A stretch of 64,000 nt of DNA from Paraburkholderia rhynchosiae (GTDB taxonomy: Bacteria; Pseudomonadota; Gammaproteobacteria; Burkholderiales; Burkholderiaceae), in contig NZ_PNXY01000003.1 in the NCBI RefSeq assembly GCF_002879865.1, positions 310,001 to 374,000 of the forward strand, in the 5' to 3' direction. The translations under genes were made by a program, and so were the position numbers. The notes under the pieces were generated by a model. It saw only the letters and a program-made list of their open reading frames with translations. It was not told the DNA's origin and ran no database searches. Positions within the stretch are counted from its first letter, which is position 1. Each line of letters starts with the position of its first letter. This document shows, piece after piece, positions 50,480 to 59,991 of this stretch.

Positions 50480-52480
50480 TCACTCGTTGCCGTTGTTGTT
50501 ATTGCCGTTGCCACTCTCATTGCCGCTGCTTCCAGCCGAGCCGGCCGGGTTGCCGCGTGCCGCGATCCGCTCGTCGTAACTGGCTCGCGCGTCGCGCACG
50601 CTCGCTCGCGTCGAGACCTCGGGCACGGCGACTTCCCACCACCAGCCGCCGTCGCTGGTTGTGCGGGCCGGGTCGGTGTCGATGCTGATCACGTACGTGC
50701 GATCCGCTGCGCGCGCACGTTGCAGCGCGGCTTCGAGCTCTGCAACATTCGCCACGTGCTCCGCCTGCGCGCCGAGCGAACGCGCGTGCGCGGCGAAGTC
50801 GATTTGCGGCGCGCCGAGCGGACCCTGCATGCAGTCTTCGAGCAGGTTGTTGAACGGTGCGCCGCCGCATGCCTGCTGCAGTCGATTGATGCAGCCGTAA
50901 CCGCGATTGTCGAGCACCACGATAATCAGCTTCGCGCCGAGCATCACCGACGTGGCGATCTCGCTATTCATCATCAGATAGCTGCCGTCGCCGACCATGA
51001 CGATCACTTCGCGCTCGGGCCGCGCGAGCTTCGCGCCGAGTCCGCCGGCGATTTCATAGCCCATGCACGAATAGCCATATTCGACGTGATAGGCGCCCGG
51101 TGTTCCCGCGCGCCACAGCTTGTGCAATTCGGCGGGCAAGGTTCCGGCCGCGCACACAACGATGTCGTTCGCCGGCGAATTCGCGCTCGAACGCTGCACG
51201 GCGCCGATCACGTCGCCCTCGTAAGGCAGCACCGATTCGCGTTGCGGCGCATGCGTGAGCGTCTGTACCGTGTCCCGCCAGTTCGCCGCGAGTTCATGCG
51301 CGCGCGTGGTCCAAGCGCGATCCGCATGCCAGTCTTGCAGACGCGCGGCGAGTGCATCGAGCGCGAGAAGGGCGTCCGCTTCAACCACTTGCGCGCGATG
51401 CTTGAGGCCGTCGAAGGCATTCGCATTGATGCCGATCACCTCGGCTTGCGTGAACAGCGTATTCGAGCCGGTCGTGAAGTCCTGCAAGCGCGTGCCGATT
51501 GCGAGCACACAATCGGCGTCGTGGGCGAGAGCGTTTGCGGCAGGCGAACCTGTTACTCCGAGCGCACCCACGTTCAATGGATCGTCCCATGCAAGCGAGC
51601 CCTTGCCGGCTTGCGTCTCCGCAACAGGAATGCCGTGCGTGGCGGCAAAGCGTTGCAGCGCATCCGTCGCGCGGCCATACAACACACCGCCGCCCGCGAC
51701 GATCAACGGACGCTTCGCGCGCTGCAAACGTTCGATGGCGGCGTCGATCTCGTCGGCGCGCGGCGCCGGCGAATAAAACGTCACCACGCGCGGCGCGAAG
51801 AAATCGGCAGGGAAGTCCCACGCTTGCGCCTGCACGTCTTGCGGCAGAGCGAGCGTGACGGGGCCGCACGACGCGGCATCGGTGAGCACGCGCAATGCGC
51901 GCGGCAACGCATTCAGCAATTGCGCCGGATGCACGATGCGATCGAAGTAACGCGACACGGGCTTGAACGCGTCGTTCGCGGAGACGCCGCCATCGTGGAA
52001 GTCCTCGACCTGTTGCAGAACGGGATCGGGCGCGCGCGACACGAAGATGTCGCCCGGCAGCAGCAGCACCGGCAGACGGTTCACGTGCGCGAGCGCCGCA
52101 GCGGTCAGCAGATTAGTGGCGCCCGGCCCGATCGAAGTCGTGACGGCCATCATGCGGCGGCGGAAATGCGCCTTCGCATACGCAATCGCGCTATGCGCCA
52201 TCGCCTGTTCGTTATGCGCGCGCAGCGTGGGCAGTTCGTCGCGATGCTGATACAAGGCCTCGCCCATGCCGGCGACGTTGCCATGACCGAAGATGGCGAA
52301 CACGCCACCGAAGAGCGGCTCGGTGCCGCGGCCGTCTTCGCTTGCGACACGTTGCGCGGCGAGATAGCGCACGAGTGCTTGTGCGGTCGTCAGGCGGATC
52401 GTGGTCCCTGCGGTCACGCCACCCGGGGATGCCGCTCCATCGCGCCCTCGACGCTCATGATGTAACACGCGCTGATTCAT
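50480..52480 (-). CDS. iolD: 3D-(3,5/4)-trihydroxycyclohexane-1,2-dione hydrolase
   Basis: A 666-residue thiamine diphosphate enzyme that opens the inositol-derived ring to 5-deoxy-glucuronate. ThDP/Mg binding is shown by GDGSYLMMNSEIATSVML; the N-terminal catalytic half has LFGGVFAIFGHGNVAGMGEA and SIGPGATNLLTAAALAH. The protein ends in an unusual tail, SAGSSGNESGNGNNNNGNE, encoded by a GTT/GCC-type repeat, which may be a non-functional addition. ATG at 52480 overlaps the iolC stop by four bases. Confidence 0.95.
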   Translation of the reverse strand: MNQRVLHHERRGRDGAASPGGVTAGTTIRLTTAQALVRYLAAQRVASEDGRGTEPLFGGVFAIFGHGNVAGMGEALYQHRDELPTLRAHNEQAMAHSAIAYAKAHFRRRMMAVTTSIGPGATNLLTAAALAHVNRLPVLLLPGDIFVSRAPDPVLQQVEDFHDGGVSANDAFKPVSRYFDRIVHPAQLLNALPRALRVLTDAASCGPVTLALPQDVQAQAWDFPADFFAPRVVTFYSPAPRADEIDAAIERLQRAKRPLIVAGGGVLYGRATDALQRFAATHGIPVAETQAGKGSLAWDDPLNVGALGVTGSPAANALAHDADCVLAIGTRLQDFTTGSNTLFTQAEVIGINANAFDGLKHRAQVVEADALLALDALAARLQDWHADRAWTTRAHELAANWRDTVQTLTHAPQRESVLPYEGDVIGAVQRSSANSPANDIVVCAAGTLPAELHKLWRAGTPGAYHVEYGYSCMGYEIAGGLGAKLARPEREVIVMVGDGSYLMMNSEIATSVMLGAKLIIVVLDNRGYGCINRLQQACGGAPFNNLLEDCMQGPLGAPQIDFAAHARSLGAQAEHVANVAELEAALQRARAADRTYVISIDTDPARTTSDGGWWWEVAVPEVSTRASVRDARASYDERIAARGNPAGSAGSSGNESGNGNNNNGNE

Positions 52481-54546
52481 GCCGCCTGCTCCTGATGAAC
52501 ACGATTGTTCGCGCCGTGTTTCGTGGCGACGCTGCCACGCGTGGCACGCCACGACGCGATCAGCGTTTCGAACGTGCGGCGCACGCGTGCGATCAATTCG
52601 TCATTGCCGATTTCACCGGCGAGCCACGCATGGCTTGCCTCGTGGAAGATCGTGCGGCCCACGGTAAAGCCGCGGCACGTCGACGATTGCGCCGCCGCCC
52701 GAAAACCTTCATTCAACTGCTCGACGCCTGCCGACAAACCGAGCAGCACCACGCCTCGGCAATACGGATCGCGTTCAGCGATCAGCGCGTCGATGTTGCG
52801 CCATTGCGCGGCGTCCATCGGTTCGAGCTTCCACCACTCGGGATAGATGCCGATGTTGTAAAGCCGCTTCAACGCGCGATACACGATGTCCGGCCCCTGC
52901 GGCAAGTTCGCATGCTTCGGCGGAATGACTTCGAGCAGCAACTCATGGCCGCTCGCTTGCGTTGCGTCGTAGAGCGCACGCAATTGGGCTTCCTGTTCGA
53001 GACGCTGTTCGATCGGTTCGTCCGGATGGAATTGCACCAGGCACTTCGCGATATGTTCCTGCGGCCACGGCACGAGCGTCGTACCGATCGAGCGGCCATG
53101 ATCGAACACGAGCGGCACCGAGCCCGGCAGTTCAACGGGGCGGCCGATCCACCAGCCGCGTCCAGTGGCTGCATTCAGGGCGTCCTGGCCATAACGGTCG
53201 TCGATCAGCACGCCGATACGGCCTTGCAGGTTCAGTGCGCTTTCAGTCTGTGCCACGGCGTCGACAAACAGGCCTTTGAGCTGGGCGATGCGCGCTTCGC
53301 TTGCGCCGGTCTGTTGCGCGAGTTCGAAGAACTGATTGCGGTGGTCGAACGCGAAGCCAAGCACTTCGTCCCACTGCTTGCGTGCCGGCGTCACGCGATG
53401 CAGCCGCGCCAGCGTTGCATCGCGATCGGGGCGGCGCATACGTTGCGGATCGGCCTTCGCTTCGCGCAGGAAGTAGTCGAGTTCGGCCGGCGTCGGCATG
53501 GCCGGCGCGCAACCGTGACGCGAGACGACCAGCGCGCCGCTGGCATTCGCGGCGCGCGCGCAGGCGTCGAGCGGTTGATCGCGCAGCCATCCAGAAAGAA
53601 AGCCCGACGCGAACGCGTCGCCCGCGCCGAGGACGTTCAGCACCTCCACTTCGACGCCGCCTTGAACCGGCAAGTCGTCGAGCGAGGCGGGCACCTCGCC
53701 CTCGATAATCTGACAGCCCATCGGCCCGCGTTTGAGCACGAGCGTGGCCGGCGTGACCGCGCGCACCATCGCGAGTGCGTCGACGAGCTCGCTCTTGCCG
53801 CCTGCAATGCGGAATTCTTCTTCAGTGCCGATCACGAGATCGAACAACGGCAGAATGCGCTGCAAGTGCGCGGTGACGCCTTCGCTCGCGACAAAGCGCG
53901 TTTCACCGTCCGCTTTGCCCGTGAGGCCCCACAACACCGGGCGATAGTCGATGTCGAGAACGGTGCGAACCTGGTTGCGCCGCGCGTAATCGAGCGCGCG
54001 ACGGCTCGCGCGGTTCACCTGTTCGGTGGAGAAGTGTGTGCCGGTAATCAATAGCGCCTTTGACGACGCGATGAATGCCTCGTCGAAATCCGCTTCGTCG
54101 ACGGCCATGTCCGCACAGTTCTCGCGATAGAAGATCAGCGGGAACGTATCGCGATCCTTCAGGCCGAGCAGAACCAGCGCGGTCAGGCGTTCCTGATCGA
54201 CGCGCACATGGCTCACGTCGCAGCCTTCCTTCGTCAACGTCTCGGTGAGAAAGCGGCCCATATGATCGTTGCCGACACGCGCGAGCATCGCCGATGCAAG
54301 CCCGAGCCGCGCGCAGCCGAATGCAATGTTCGCGGACGAACCGCCGAGATACTTCGCGAAACTGGACACGTCTTCGAGCCGCGCGCCGACCTGCTGCGCG
54401 TACAGATCGACGGCGAGGCGGCCGAGACACACGATGTCGCGGCTGCGGCCCGGCGCGAAGCGGCCGCCGGCGTTCGAACCGGACGCGCCGGCGGTCTCAC
54501 CTGGAATCTCGCCTGAAGTCCCGCTGAATGTACTGGAATGAGCCAT
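52477..54546 (-). CDS. iolC: IolC kinase fused to a DUF2090 domain
   Basis: A 689-residue fusion. The N-terminal PfkB-type kinase domain (about residues 36-350) has LGGSSANIAFGCARLGL, TGTHFSTEQVNRASRRAL and the ATP/anion-hole motif LNVLGAGDAFASGFLSG, which phosphorylates 5-dehydro-2-deoxygluconate. The C-terminal DUF2090 domain (about 370-680) has VLGFAFDHRNQFFELAQQTG and LGLSAGVEQLNEGFRAAAQS and is thought to act as the aldolase (IolJ role) giving malonate semialdehyde and DHAP; that activity is by family annotation. A poorly conserved 35-residue Gly/Ser-rich lead follows the ATG at 54546. Confidence 0.92.
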   Translation of the reverse strand: MAHSSTFSGTSGEIPGETAGASGSNAGGRFAPGRSRDIVCLGRLAVDLYAQQVGARLEDVSSFAKYLGGSSANIAFGCARLGLASAMLARVGNDHMGRFLTETLTKEGCDVSHVRVDQERLTALVLLGLKDRDTFPLIFYRENCADMAVDEADFDEAFIASSKALLITGTHFSTEQVNRASRRALDYARRNQVRTVLDIDYRPVLWGLTGKADGETRFVASEGVTAHLQRILPLFDLVIGTEEEFRIAGGKSELVDALAMVRAVTPATLVLKRGPMGCQIIEGEVPASLDDLPVQGGVEVEVLNVLGAGDAFASGFLSGWLRDQPLDACARAANASGALVVSRHGCAPAMPTPAELDYFLREAKADPQRMRRPDRDATLARLHRVTPARKQWDEVLGFAFDHRNQFFELAQQTGASEARIAQLKGLFVDAVAQTESALNLQGRIGVLIDDRYGQDALNAATGRGWWIGRPVELPGSVPLVFDHGRSIGTTLVPWPQEHIAKCLVQFHPDEPIEQRLEQEAQLRALYDATQASGHELLLEVIPPKHANLPQGPDIVYRALKRLYNIGIYPEWWKLEPMDAAQWRNIDALIAERDPYCRGVVLLGLSAGVEQLNEGFRAAAQSSTCRGFTVGRTIFHEASHAWLAGEIGNDELIARVRRTFETLIASWRATRGSVATKHGANNRVHQEQAA

Positions 54547-54605
54547 GAATGTTCCTGAATGACGGAGCGCGGCGGTACGGCGGCACCTGCCGCCGCGCGA
54601 ATGAA

Positions 54606-55448
54606 TCAGATCGTTGCGCCTTCGAGTTCGCCAATCATCTTCTGCATCTCGGCGCCACCGGCCATCATGTCGAGCACTTCGTCCTTGCTGATGGTCTCCT
54701 TGGTGAACGTACCGAGCGATTTGCCGCGATTGAGCAGCGTGAATGAATCGCCAATCGGATAGGCGTGGTGCACGTTGTGCGTGATGAAAATCACCGAGAT
54801 GCCTTTCGCGCGCGCCTTGTGAATGAGCTTCAGCACGTTGAAGCTCTGCTTGACGCCGAGCGCGGCGGTCGGCTCGTCGAGAATCAGCACGCGTGCGCCG
54901 AAGTGGATCGCGCGTGCAATCGCGAGGCACTGTTTTTCGCCACCAGACATCGTGCCGATCGGTTGATGCGGATCGCGCACATTGATGCCCATTTCGGCGA
55001 GCTTGTCGCGGGCCGTGACAGCGCTCGTTTCGAGATCCATCACGTTAAGGAAACCGAACATTTTCTTTTGCGGCTCGCGTCCCATGAAGAAGTTGCGCGC
55101 GACGGAGAGCAGCGGCACCAGCGCGAGATCCTGATAGACGGTGGCGATGCCGAGATCGAGCGCGTCTTTCGGCGATTCGAACAGCACCGGTTTGCCGTCC
55201 ACGAGATATTGACCTGACGACGGCTGATGTACGCCGGCCAGCGTCTTGATGAGCGTCGACTTGCCCGCGCCGTTGTCGCCAAGCAGGCAGTGCACTTCAC
55301 CGCGCTTCAGGCGCAACGTCACGCCGCTCAGCGCGATCACTTTCCCAAAGTATTTGTTGACGTTTTCGAGCGCGAGAATCACGTCGTCCTGCGGCGCGGC
55401 GGCGTGTGACACATTCACTTCGTTCGTCACGTGGTTCGTATCGGACAT
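54606..55448 (-). CDS. iatA: Inositol/sugar ABC transporter ATPase
   Basis: A 280-residue ATPase with one nucleotide-binding domain: Walker [10 protein letters not shown], signature [17 protein letters not shown], Walker [15 protein letters not shown] and the H-loop [10 protein letters not shown]. Most CUT2 sugar-transport ATPases have two such domains in about 500 residues; single-domain forms of this size occur with fructose (FrcA) and inositol-type systems. ATG at 55448 has GAGGAG six bases upstream; another ATG six bases upstream directly abuts that site and is less likely. It belongs with the permease and binding protein upstream. Confidence 0.9.
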   Translation of the reverse strand: MSDTNHVTNEVNVSHAAAPQDDVILALENVNKYFGKVIALSGVTLRLKRGEVHCLLGDNGAGKSTLIKTLAGVHQPSSGQYLVDGKPVLFESPKDALDLGIATVYQDLALVPLLSVARNFFMGREPQKKMFGFLNVMDLETSAVTARDKLAEMGINVRDPHQPIGTMSGGEKQCLAIARAIHFGARVLILDEPTAALGVKQSFNVLKLIHKARAKGISVIFITHNVHHAYPIGDSFTLLNRGKSLGTFTKETISKDEVLDMMAGGAEMQKMIGELEGATI

Positions 55449-55461
55449 GTTCATCTCCTCG

Positions 55462-56628
55462 TTACGATTGCGCGACGCGACGGCGCACATAGTGATTGAA
55501 CAGCACGGCGATCAGCAGCATTACGCCGAGGAACACTCGGAACCAGTCGGAACTCACGTTCGTATAGGTAATGCCGATCTGCACGACGCCGAAGATCAAC
55601 GCGCCGAAACATGCGCCGATCACCGAGCCGTAACCACCGGTCAACAACGTGCCGCCAATCACCGCCGCGATAATCGCTTCGAATTCCTTCTGCAAGCCGC
55701 GGTCTGCTGCGGCAGAGCCGATGTCGCACACTTGCAGCACCGCGAAAAGGCACGAGCAGAACGCGGTCAACACAAACAGCAGAATCTTCACGCGACGCAC
55801 CGGAATGCCGACATTCTTTGCCGCGTTCGCGTCACCACCTACTGCGAGAATCCAGTTGCCGGCGCGCGTCTTTGCGAGCACGAATGCGCAAATTGCTGCG
55901 AGAGCGAGCCACCACAGAATCACCTTCGGAATGCCCGGCACGAGCGCGTGGCCGTTATCGAGCAAGGTGCCGATGCCGTGATGCGCGAGCATCGTGAAGA
56001 GGCCCTGCAGCGCGACGCCATGAAACAGCGTGTTGGCGAGCCAGTCCTGCTGCGCGAGATCGCCCACGCCGGAGACGATGGTGCGGTCCGCAAACATGAT
56101 CGACAGCGCGAGCGTGAGACCGCGCAGAATGAACAGGAACGCCAGCGTGACGATGAACGACGGCAGGCGCGTACGCATGACCAGATAGCCGTTCAGCGCG
56201 CCGAGCAGCATCGAGCCGGCAAACGCGAACAGGATCGCAAGCGAGATCGGCCAGTGAAAATAGACGGTGGGAATCGCGACCATCATGCCGGCGAAGCCGA
56301 TCATGGAGCCGATGGACAAGTCGAATTCGCCGGCGATCATCAGCAGACACGCGCCTACGGACAGGATGCCGAGATACGCGGATACCTGCGACCAGTTCAT
56401 CACGCCGTCGAGATTGAACATGCCAGAGCCGCCGGCGGTCAATGCAAAGACGAGGAACACCAGCACCGCGCCGGAAATCGCGGCGAATTCGGGGCGGTTC
56501 AGCAAATGACCGAACCAGGATTCCTTGCGCACGCGCTCGTCCGCCTCGGGCCGCGGCGAAGCGGCGTCAGCCTGAGCGGCGCTGTTCGCGTCGGCGTGCG
56601 GTGGAAAGTGTTTGCCGGCTACACCCAT
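55462..56628 (-). CDS. iatP: Inositol/sugar ABC transporter permease
   Basis: A 388-residue RbsC-type permease with about ten spans. The family landmarks are [59 protein letters not shown] and [20 protein letters not shown]. Inositol as substrate is inferred from the adjacent iol genes; sugar or inositol permeases are not otherwise distinguished by reading. The start at 56628 has AAGGAGACATC directly upstream. Thirteen bases separate it from the ATPase gene. Confidence 0.9.
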   Translation of the reverse strand: MGVAGKHFPPHADANSAAQADAASPRPEADERVRKESWFGHLLNRPEFAAISGAVLVFLVFALTAGGSGMFNLDGVMNWSQVSAYLGILSVGACLLMIAGEFDLSIGSMIGFAGMMVAIPTVYFHWPISLAILFAFAGSMLLGALNGYLVMRTRLPSFIVTLAFLFILRGLTLALSIMFADRTIVSGVGDLAQQDWLANTLFHGVALQGLFTMLAHHGIGTLLDNGHALVPGIPKVILWWLALAAICAFVLAKTRAGNWILAVGGDANAAKNVGIPVRRVKILLFVLTAFCSCLFAVLQVCDIGSAAADRGLQKEFEAIIAAVIGGTLLTGGYGSVIGACFGALIFGVVQIGITYTNVSSDWFRVFLGVMLLIAVLFNHYVRRRVAQS

Positions 56629-56702
56629 GATGTCTCCTTGGAACCGGCTGTGTGTCTGGCGACGCGGGAATGCATTGCGAGAACGACAGCCGGTGAAATG
56701 CG

Positions 56703-56750
56703 CGCTGGCGGCGGGGGCCGCCCGGCGAGAACGAGTGCCCGCCGCGCGCG
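56703..56750 (-). other. GC-rich hairpin between binding-protein and permease genes
   Basis: GCGC(T)GGCGG and CCGCC(GC)GCGC form a strong stem in the 142-base gap. No T-run follows, so it is more likely an mRNA 3' stabiliser, as often found after binding-protein genes, than a terminator. Confidence 0.6.
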
Positions 56751-56770
56751 TGACTAGCTAGAGAAAGGAA

Positions 56771-57817
56771 TCAGCGGTACTGCCCTGCGTACTTGATGAC
56801 CTTGTCGATGTTGTCCTTCGTGATGAAGCCGGGGCCCGAACGGATGTTCTTCGGCCCATATGACGGCGCGAGGCCGTAAGTGGAAAGCCGCGCCTTGAAC
56901 TTCGGATTCGCTTCGAGAATCTGGCGGATTTTCGCGGGGTCGGTGGTGTGCTCTTTCTTCACGATGGCCAATACGGCGACCGGAATATAGCCCTGCAAAT
57001 ACGGCTGCTGGTCGATCGCGAACTGGATCGAGCCGTTCTGGATCGCCTTCGCGATGTCGTCGGAGAAATCGAACGTGCAGAAGTAGATCTTGCCCGCGAG
57101 GCCCATCTGCTGAACGGCTTTCAGCGTGGCCGAAGCCGGCGTCGGTCCGAGCGTGAGAATCGCGCCGGTGTTCGGATGGTTGCGCAAATAGGCGCTGACC
57201 TTAGATTGAATCTCGGTCGGATCCTGCCCGGAATCGATGGTGGACGCTTTATAGTCGACGCCCAGCGCTTCGGCGAAACCGCGGCAACGGTCGAACGAAA
57301 CGGTGTTGGTCGCGATGTGATTCACGCACAGGAACGATTTCACGCCGGCCGCTTTCGCCTTCTCGCCCGCCGCTTTGCCAGCCACATATTCGGGCTGCCC
57401 GACATGCATGATCGCGCCGAGTTGCGAACTCTGCTCCTCGGTGCCCGAGTTGATCGTGACGAGCGGAATCTTCTTCGCGGTCACCTTGCTGATCGAACTC
57501 TTCAGTACGTCGTAGTCGGCAATCGTGACGATTACGCCGTCGTAATTGCGCGCGGCGGCCTGCTCGACCAGACGCGCCATATCGGCAATGTCGCCGTTCG
57601 GCGGATTGCGATAGTCGGTCTCGACGTTGAAGTCCTCGTCGGCCTGTTTGATGGCGTTCTTGATGGTGTTCCACCACGAATCGGAATCCGGCGCGTGGCT
57701 GATCAGCACGAAATGAGCGTCAGCCGCGCGGGCGGCCGAGGCCGCTCCGAATCCCGTCGCCAACGTCAATGCCGTCACCAGAATCCTGAGCGTACCCTTG
57801 CCCTTGCAAAGTCTCAT
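56771..57817 (-). CDS. ibpA: Periplasmic inositol/sugar-binding protein
   Basis: A 348-residue type I periplasmic binding protein with a signal peptide (LVTALTLATGFGAASAARAA). Segments FVLISHAPDSDSWWNTIKNA, NYDGVIVTIADYDVLKSSIS, GQDPTEIQSKVSAYLRNHP and FDFSDDIAKAIQNGSIQFAI are typical of the ribose/inositol group. Its place as the first gene of the transporter plus iolCDEB operon gives the inositol assignment. The start at 57817 has GGTGGAGAC upstream. It is divergent from the RpiR-type regulator. Confidence 0.9.
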   Translation of the reverse strand: MRLCKGKGTLRILVTALTLATGFGAASAARAADAHFVLISHAPDSDSWWNTIKNAIKQADEDFNVETDYRNPPNGDIADMARLVEQAAARNYDGVIVTIADYDVLKSSISKVTAKKIPLVTINSGTEEQSSQLGAIMHVGQPEYVAGKAAGEKAKAAGVKSFLCVNHIATNTVSFDRCRGFAEALGVDYKASTIDSGQDPTEIQSKVSAYLRNHPNTGAILTLGPTPASATLKAVQQMGLAGKIYFCTFDFSDDIAKAIQNGSIQFAIDQQPYLQGYIPVAVLAIVKKEHTTDPAKIRQILEANPKFKARLSTYGLAPSYGPKNIRSGPGFITKDNIDKVIKYAGQYR

Positions 57818-57979
57818 GTCTCCACCTTTCTCGGTCTGTCGTTATTGAAGGGAGCGTGTGGCGGACGATTACACGACGTAAGGCCCAAGGCATTGCGCAC
57901 GGTTGCCGAAGCGCCATCGCTCACGACCAAGATTAGGTCATCTTCGAAGGCGTTGCAATAGAAATTTCACCGTGAATAA

Positions 57980-58001
57980 AAATGGAAAATACGTTCCATT
58001 T
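57980..58001. promoter_or_regulatory. Palindromic operator, GGAA-N6-TTCC type
   Basis: AAATGGAA and TTCCATTT form a perfect eight-base inverted repeat around AATACG, in the promoter region shared by the two divergent inositol operons. The core matches the GGAA-N6-TTCC motif described for the RpiR-type inositol regulator IolR of Sinorhizobium. It is the probable binding site of the adjacent regulator. Confidence 0.75.
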
Positions 58002-58016
58002 ATGCGACGCGCTGCC

Positions 58017-58022
58017 TATAAT
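58017..58022 (+). promoter_or_regulatory. TATAAT -10 element for the regulator operon
   Basis: A consensus TATAAT lies 76 bases before the regulator ATG. Seventeen bases upstream is TTCCAT (57994-57999), a poor -35 that lies inside the palindromic operator, so a bound repressor would cover the promoter. Confidence 0.45.
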
Positions 58023-58097
58023 CGGCAGCGTCAGCATGCTCTGCAGCGCGCGTCGAAAGCGCGTGCCGCAGTGCGGCAAAGCACCGAAGAGAGAGCC

Positions 58098-58979
58098 ATG
58101 GCGGAAGAGAGCACCGAAGAATTGCCGAGCGTCGAAGAATTGATGCAGCGCATCGCGGAGAACTACGAGGCGTTGCCGCGTCAGTTGAAGAATGTCGCGA
58201 CATATATCGAGCAGCACCGATCGAGCGTGATGGTGGATCGCACGAGCGACATCGCCGCGAGTTGCGGCGTGCATCCGTCGGCGGTGGTGCGCTTTGCGCA
58301 GCGCTTCGGTTTTTCCGGCTTCTCCGATTTGCAGGCGGTGTTTCGTCAGGCGTACACGGGGCAGGGCGCGTCGTCGCCGAGTTATCAGCAGCGCATTCGC
58401 AAGCTGATCGACGATAAGCCCGGCGCATTGTCGGGCGGCGCGGTGGCGCGCGAATTCATCGCGGCCTCGCGCGGCGGTTTGGAAGAACTCGAAGCGGGGC
58501 TCGACGACAAGCAGTTCGACGCCGCCGTGAAGATGCTGCAGCAGGCCGAGAACATCTATGTGATCGGCGTGCGGCGCTCGTTCCCGGTGGCGAGCTACAT
58601 TGTCTATGCGTTGCAACACACGCCCAAGCGCGTGCATCTGGTATCCGGTTTCGGCGGCATGTACCGCGAACAGATTCGCAGCGTGAAAAAGGGCGATGTC
58701 GTGATCGCAATCAGCTTCGCGCCTTATGCGAAGGAAACGCAGTATTGCCTGCGCGTCGCGCATCATCATCAGGCGAAGACGCTGGTTATTACGGACAGCC
58801 AACTATCTCCGCTCGCGCGCTATGCGAGCACTCAACTGTATGTGAAAGAGGGCAGCGCGTTCGCGTTCCGCTCGCTGACCAGCACGATCTGCCTGTGCCA
58901 GGCGCTCTTCATTGCGCTCGCGTACAAGCTCGAACTAAACGTAGAAGAATCGAAAGACACTGGAGGATACGATGACTGA
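58098..58979 (+). CDS. iolR: MurR/RpiR-family regulator of inositol genes
   Basis: A 293-residue regulator with an N-terminal RpiR helix-turn-helix (about residues 15-85; DIAASCGVHPSAVVRFAQRF) and a C-terminal SIS sugar-phosphate-binding domain (AENIYVIGVRRSFPVASYIV, VISITAFAPYAKET-like block at FAPYAKETQYCLRVA). Such repressors respond to a phosphorylated sugar intermediate. It is divergent from the transporter operon and upstream of iolG, and a GGAA-N6-TTCC palindrome lies in between. ATG at 58098 follows GAGAG; the earlier frame to 57903 covers the promoter. Eight bases overlap iolG. Confidence 0.88.
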   Translation: MAEESTEELPSVEELMQRIAENYEALPRQLKNVATYIEQHRSSVMVDRTSDIAASCGVHPSAVVRFAQRFGFSGFSDLQAVFRQAYTGQGASSPSYQQRIRKLIDDKPGALSGGAVAREFIAASRGGLEELEAGLDDKQFDAAVKMLQQAENIYVIGVRRSFPVASYIVYALQHTPKRVHLVSGFGGMYREQIRSVKKGDVVIAISFAPYAKETQYCLRVAHHHQAKTLVITDSQLSPLARYASTQLYVKEGSAFAFRSLTSTICLCQALFIALAYKLELNVEESKDTGGYDD

Positions 58980-59991
58980 CGCAGCAAAACCGATCGACGT
59001 CGCGGTGTTCGGCGCGGGCCGCATTGGCAAGATTCACGCGGCGAACCTCGCCCGGCAACCGGGCGTGCGGCTCAAGTATGTAGTCGATGTGAACCGCGAG
59101 GCGGCCGCGGCACTCGCTGCCGCGCATGGCGCGCAAGTGGCCGATATCGACGGCGCAATGGGGGACGCGTCGGTGGGTGCCACGGTGATCTGCTCGAGTA
59201 CCGACACGCATGCCGATCTGATCATGATGTCGGCTGCGCAGAGAAAACATGTGTTCTGCGAGAAGCCCGTCGACCTCACGCTCGAACGCGCGCGAGCTTG
59301 CGCCGATGCGGTTGAGCGCGCGGGCGTGGTGTGCATGATCGGCTTCCAGCGCCGCTTCGATCCGACGTTCTCCGCGTTGAAAGCGCGCCTCGATGCAGGC
59401 GAGATCGGCACGCCGGAAATGCTCGTCGTGACGAGCCGCGATCCGGGCGCGCCGCCGGTCGAATACATCCGCCATTCGGGCGGCATCTTCAAGGACATGC
59501 TGATTCACGACTTCGACATCTTCCGCTGGATTCTCGACGATGAAGCCGACACGCTGCACGCCACAGGCAGTTGCCTGAGCGACCCGGCGATTGCGGACGC
59601 GGGCGATATCGATTCGACCGCGGTGACGATCCGCACCAGGCGCGGCCGCCTGTGCCAGATCAACACGGCGCGCCGGGCCGCCTACGGTTACGACCAGCGT
59701 TTCGAAGTGCTCGGCAGCATGGGCATGCTACAGGCGGGCAACGTGCGGCCCACGGAAGTCACGGCGTACTCGAAGACCGAAGTATCGAGCGACGTGCCCG
59801 AGGCGTTTTTCCTCGAACGTTATCGCGCGGCTTACGCGCTTGAAATCGCCCATTTCTTCGACGCGGTCACACAGGGCAAGCCGGTGCGCACCACAGTGGC
59901 AGACGGCGTGAAAGCGCTGGAACTCGCCGACGCCGCCACGCGCTCCTGGCGCGAGGGCCGCGCGGTGAAACTCGGCGAGGCCGCGCAATGA
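58972..59991 (+). CDS. iolG: Inositol 2-dehydrogenase
   Basis: A 339-residue Gfo/Idh/MocA family enzyme with NAD-binding VAVFGAGRIGKIHAANLARQ, the FCEKPVDLTLERA lysine-containing motif and the catalytic DMLIHDFDIFRW histidine region. It oxidises myo-inositol to inosose. GGAGGATACG precedes the ATG at 58972, which overlaps the regulator stop by eight bases, so expression is tied to the regulator. It ends in ATGA overlapping the second dehydrogenase. Confidence 0.93.
   Translation: MTDAAKPIDVAVFGAGRIGKIHAANLARQPGVRLKYVVDVNREAAAALAAAHGAQVADIDGAMGDASVGATVICSSTDTHADLIMMSAAQRKHVFCEKPVDLTLERARACADAVERAGVVCMIGFQRRFDPTFSALKARLDAGEIGTPEMLVVTSRDPGAPPVEYIRHSGGIFKDMLIHDFDIFRWILDDEADTLHATGSCLSDPAIADAGDIDSTAVTIRTRRGRLCQINTARRAAYGYDQRFEVLGSMGMLQAGNVRPTEVTAYSKTEVSSDVPEAFFLERYRAAYALEIAHFFDAVTQGKPVRTTVADGVKALELADAATRSWREGRAVKLGEAAQ

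Noticed and set aside
50438..52465. 675-codon plus-strand frame opposite iolD
   Set aside because: Antisense shadow of iolD with Arg-rich composition.
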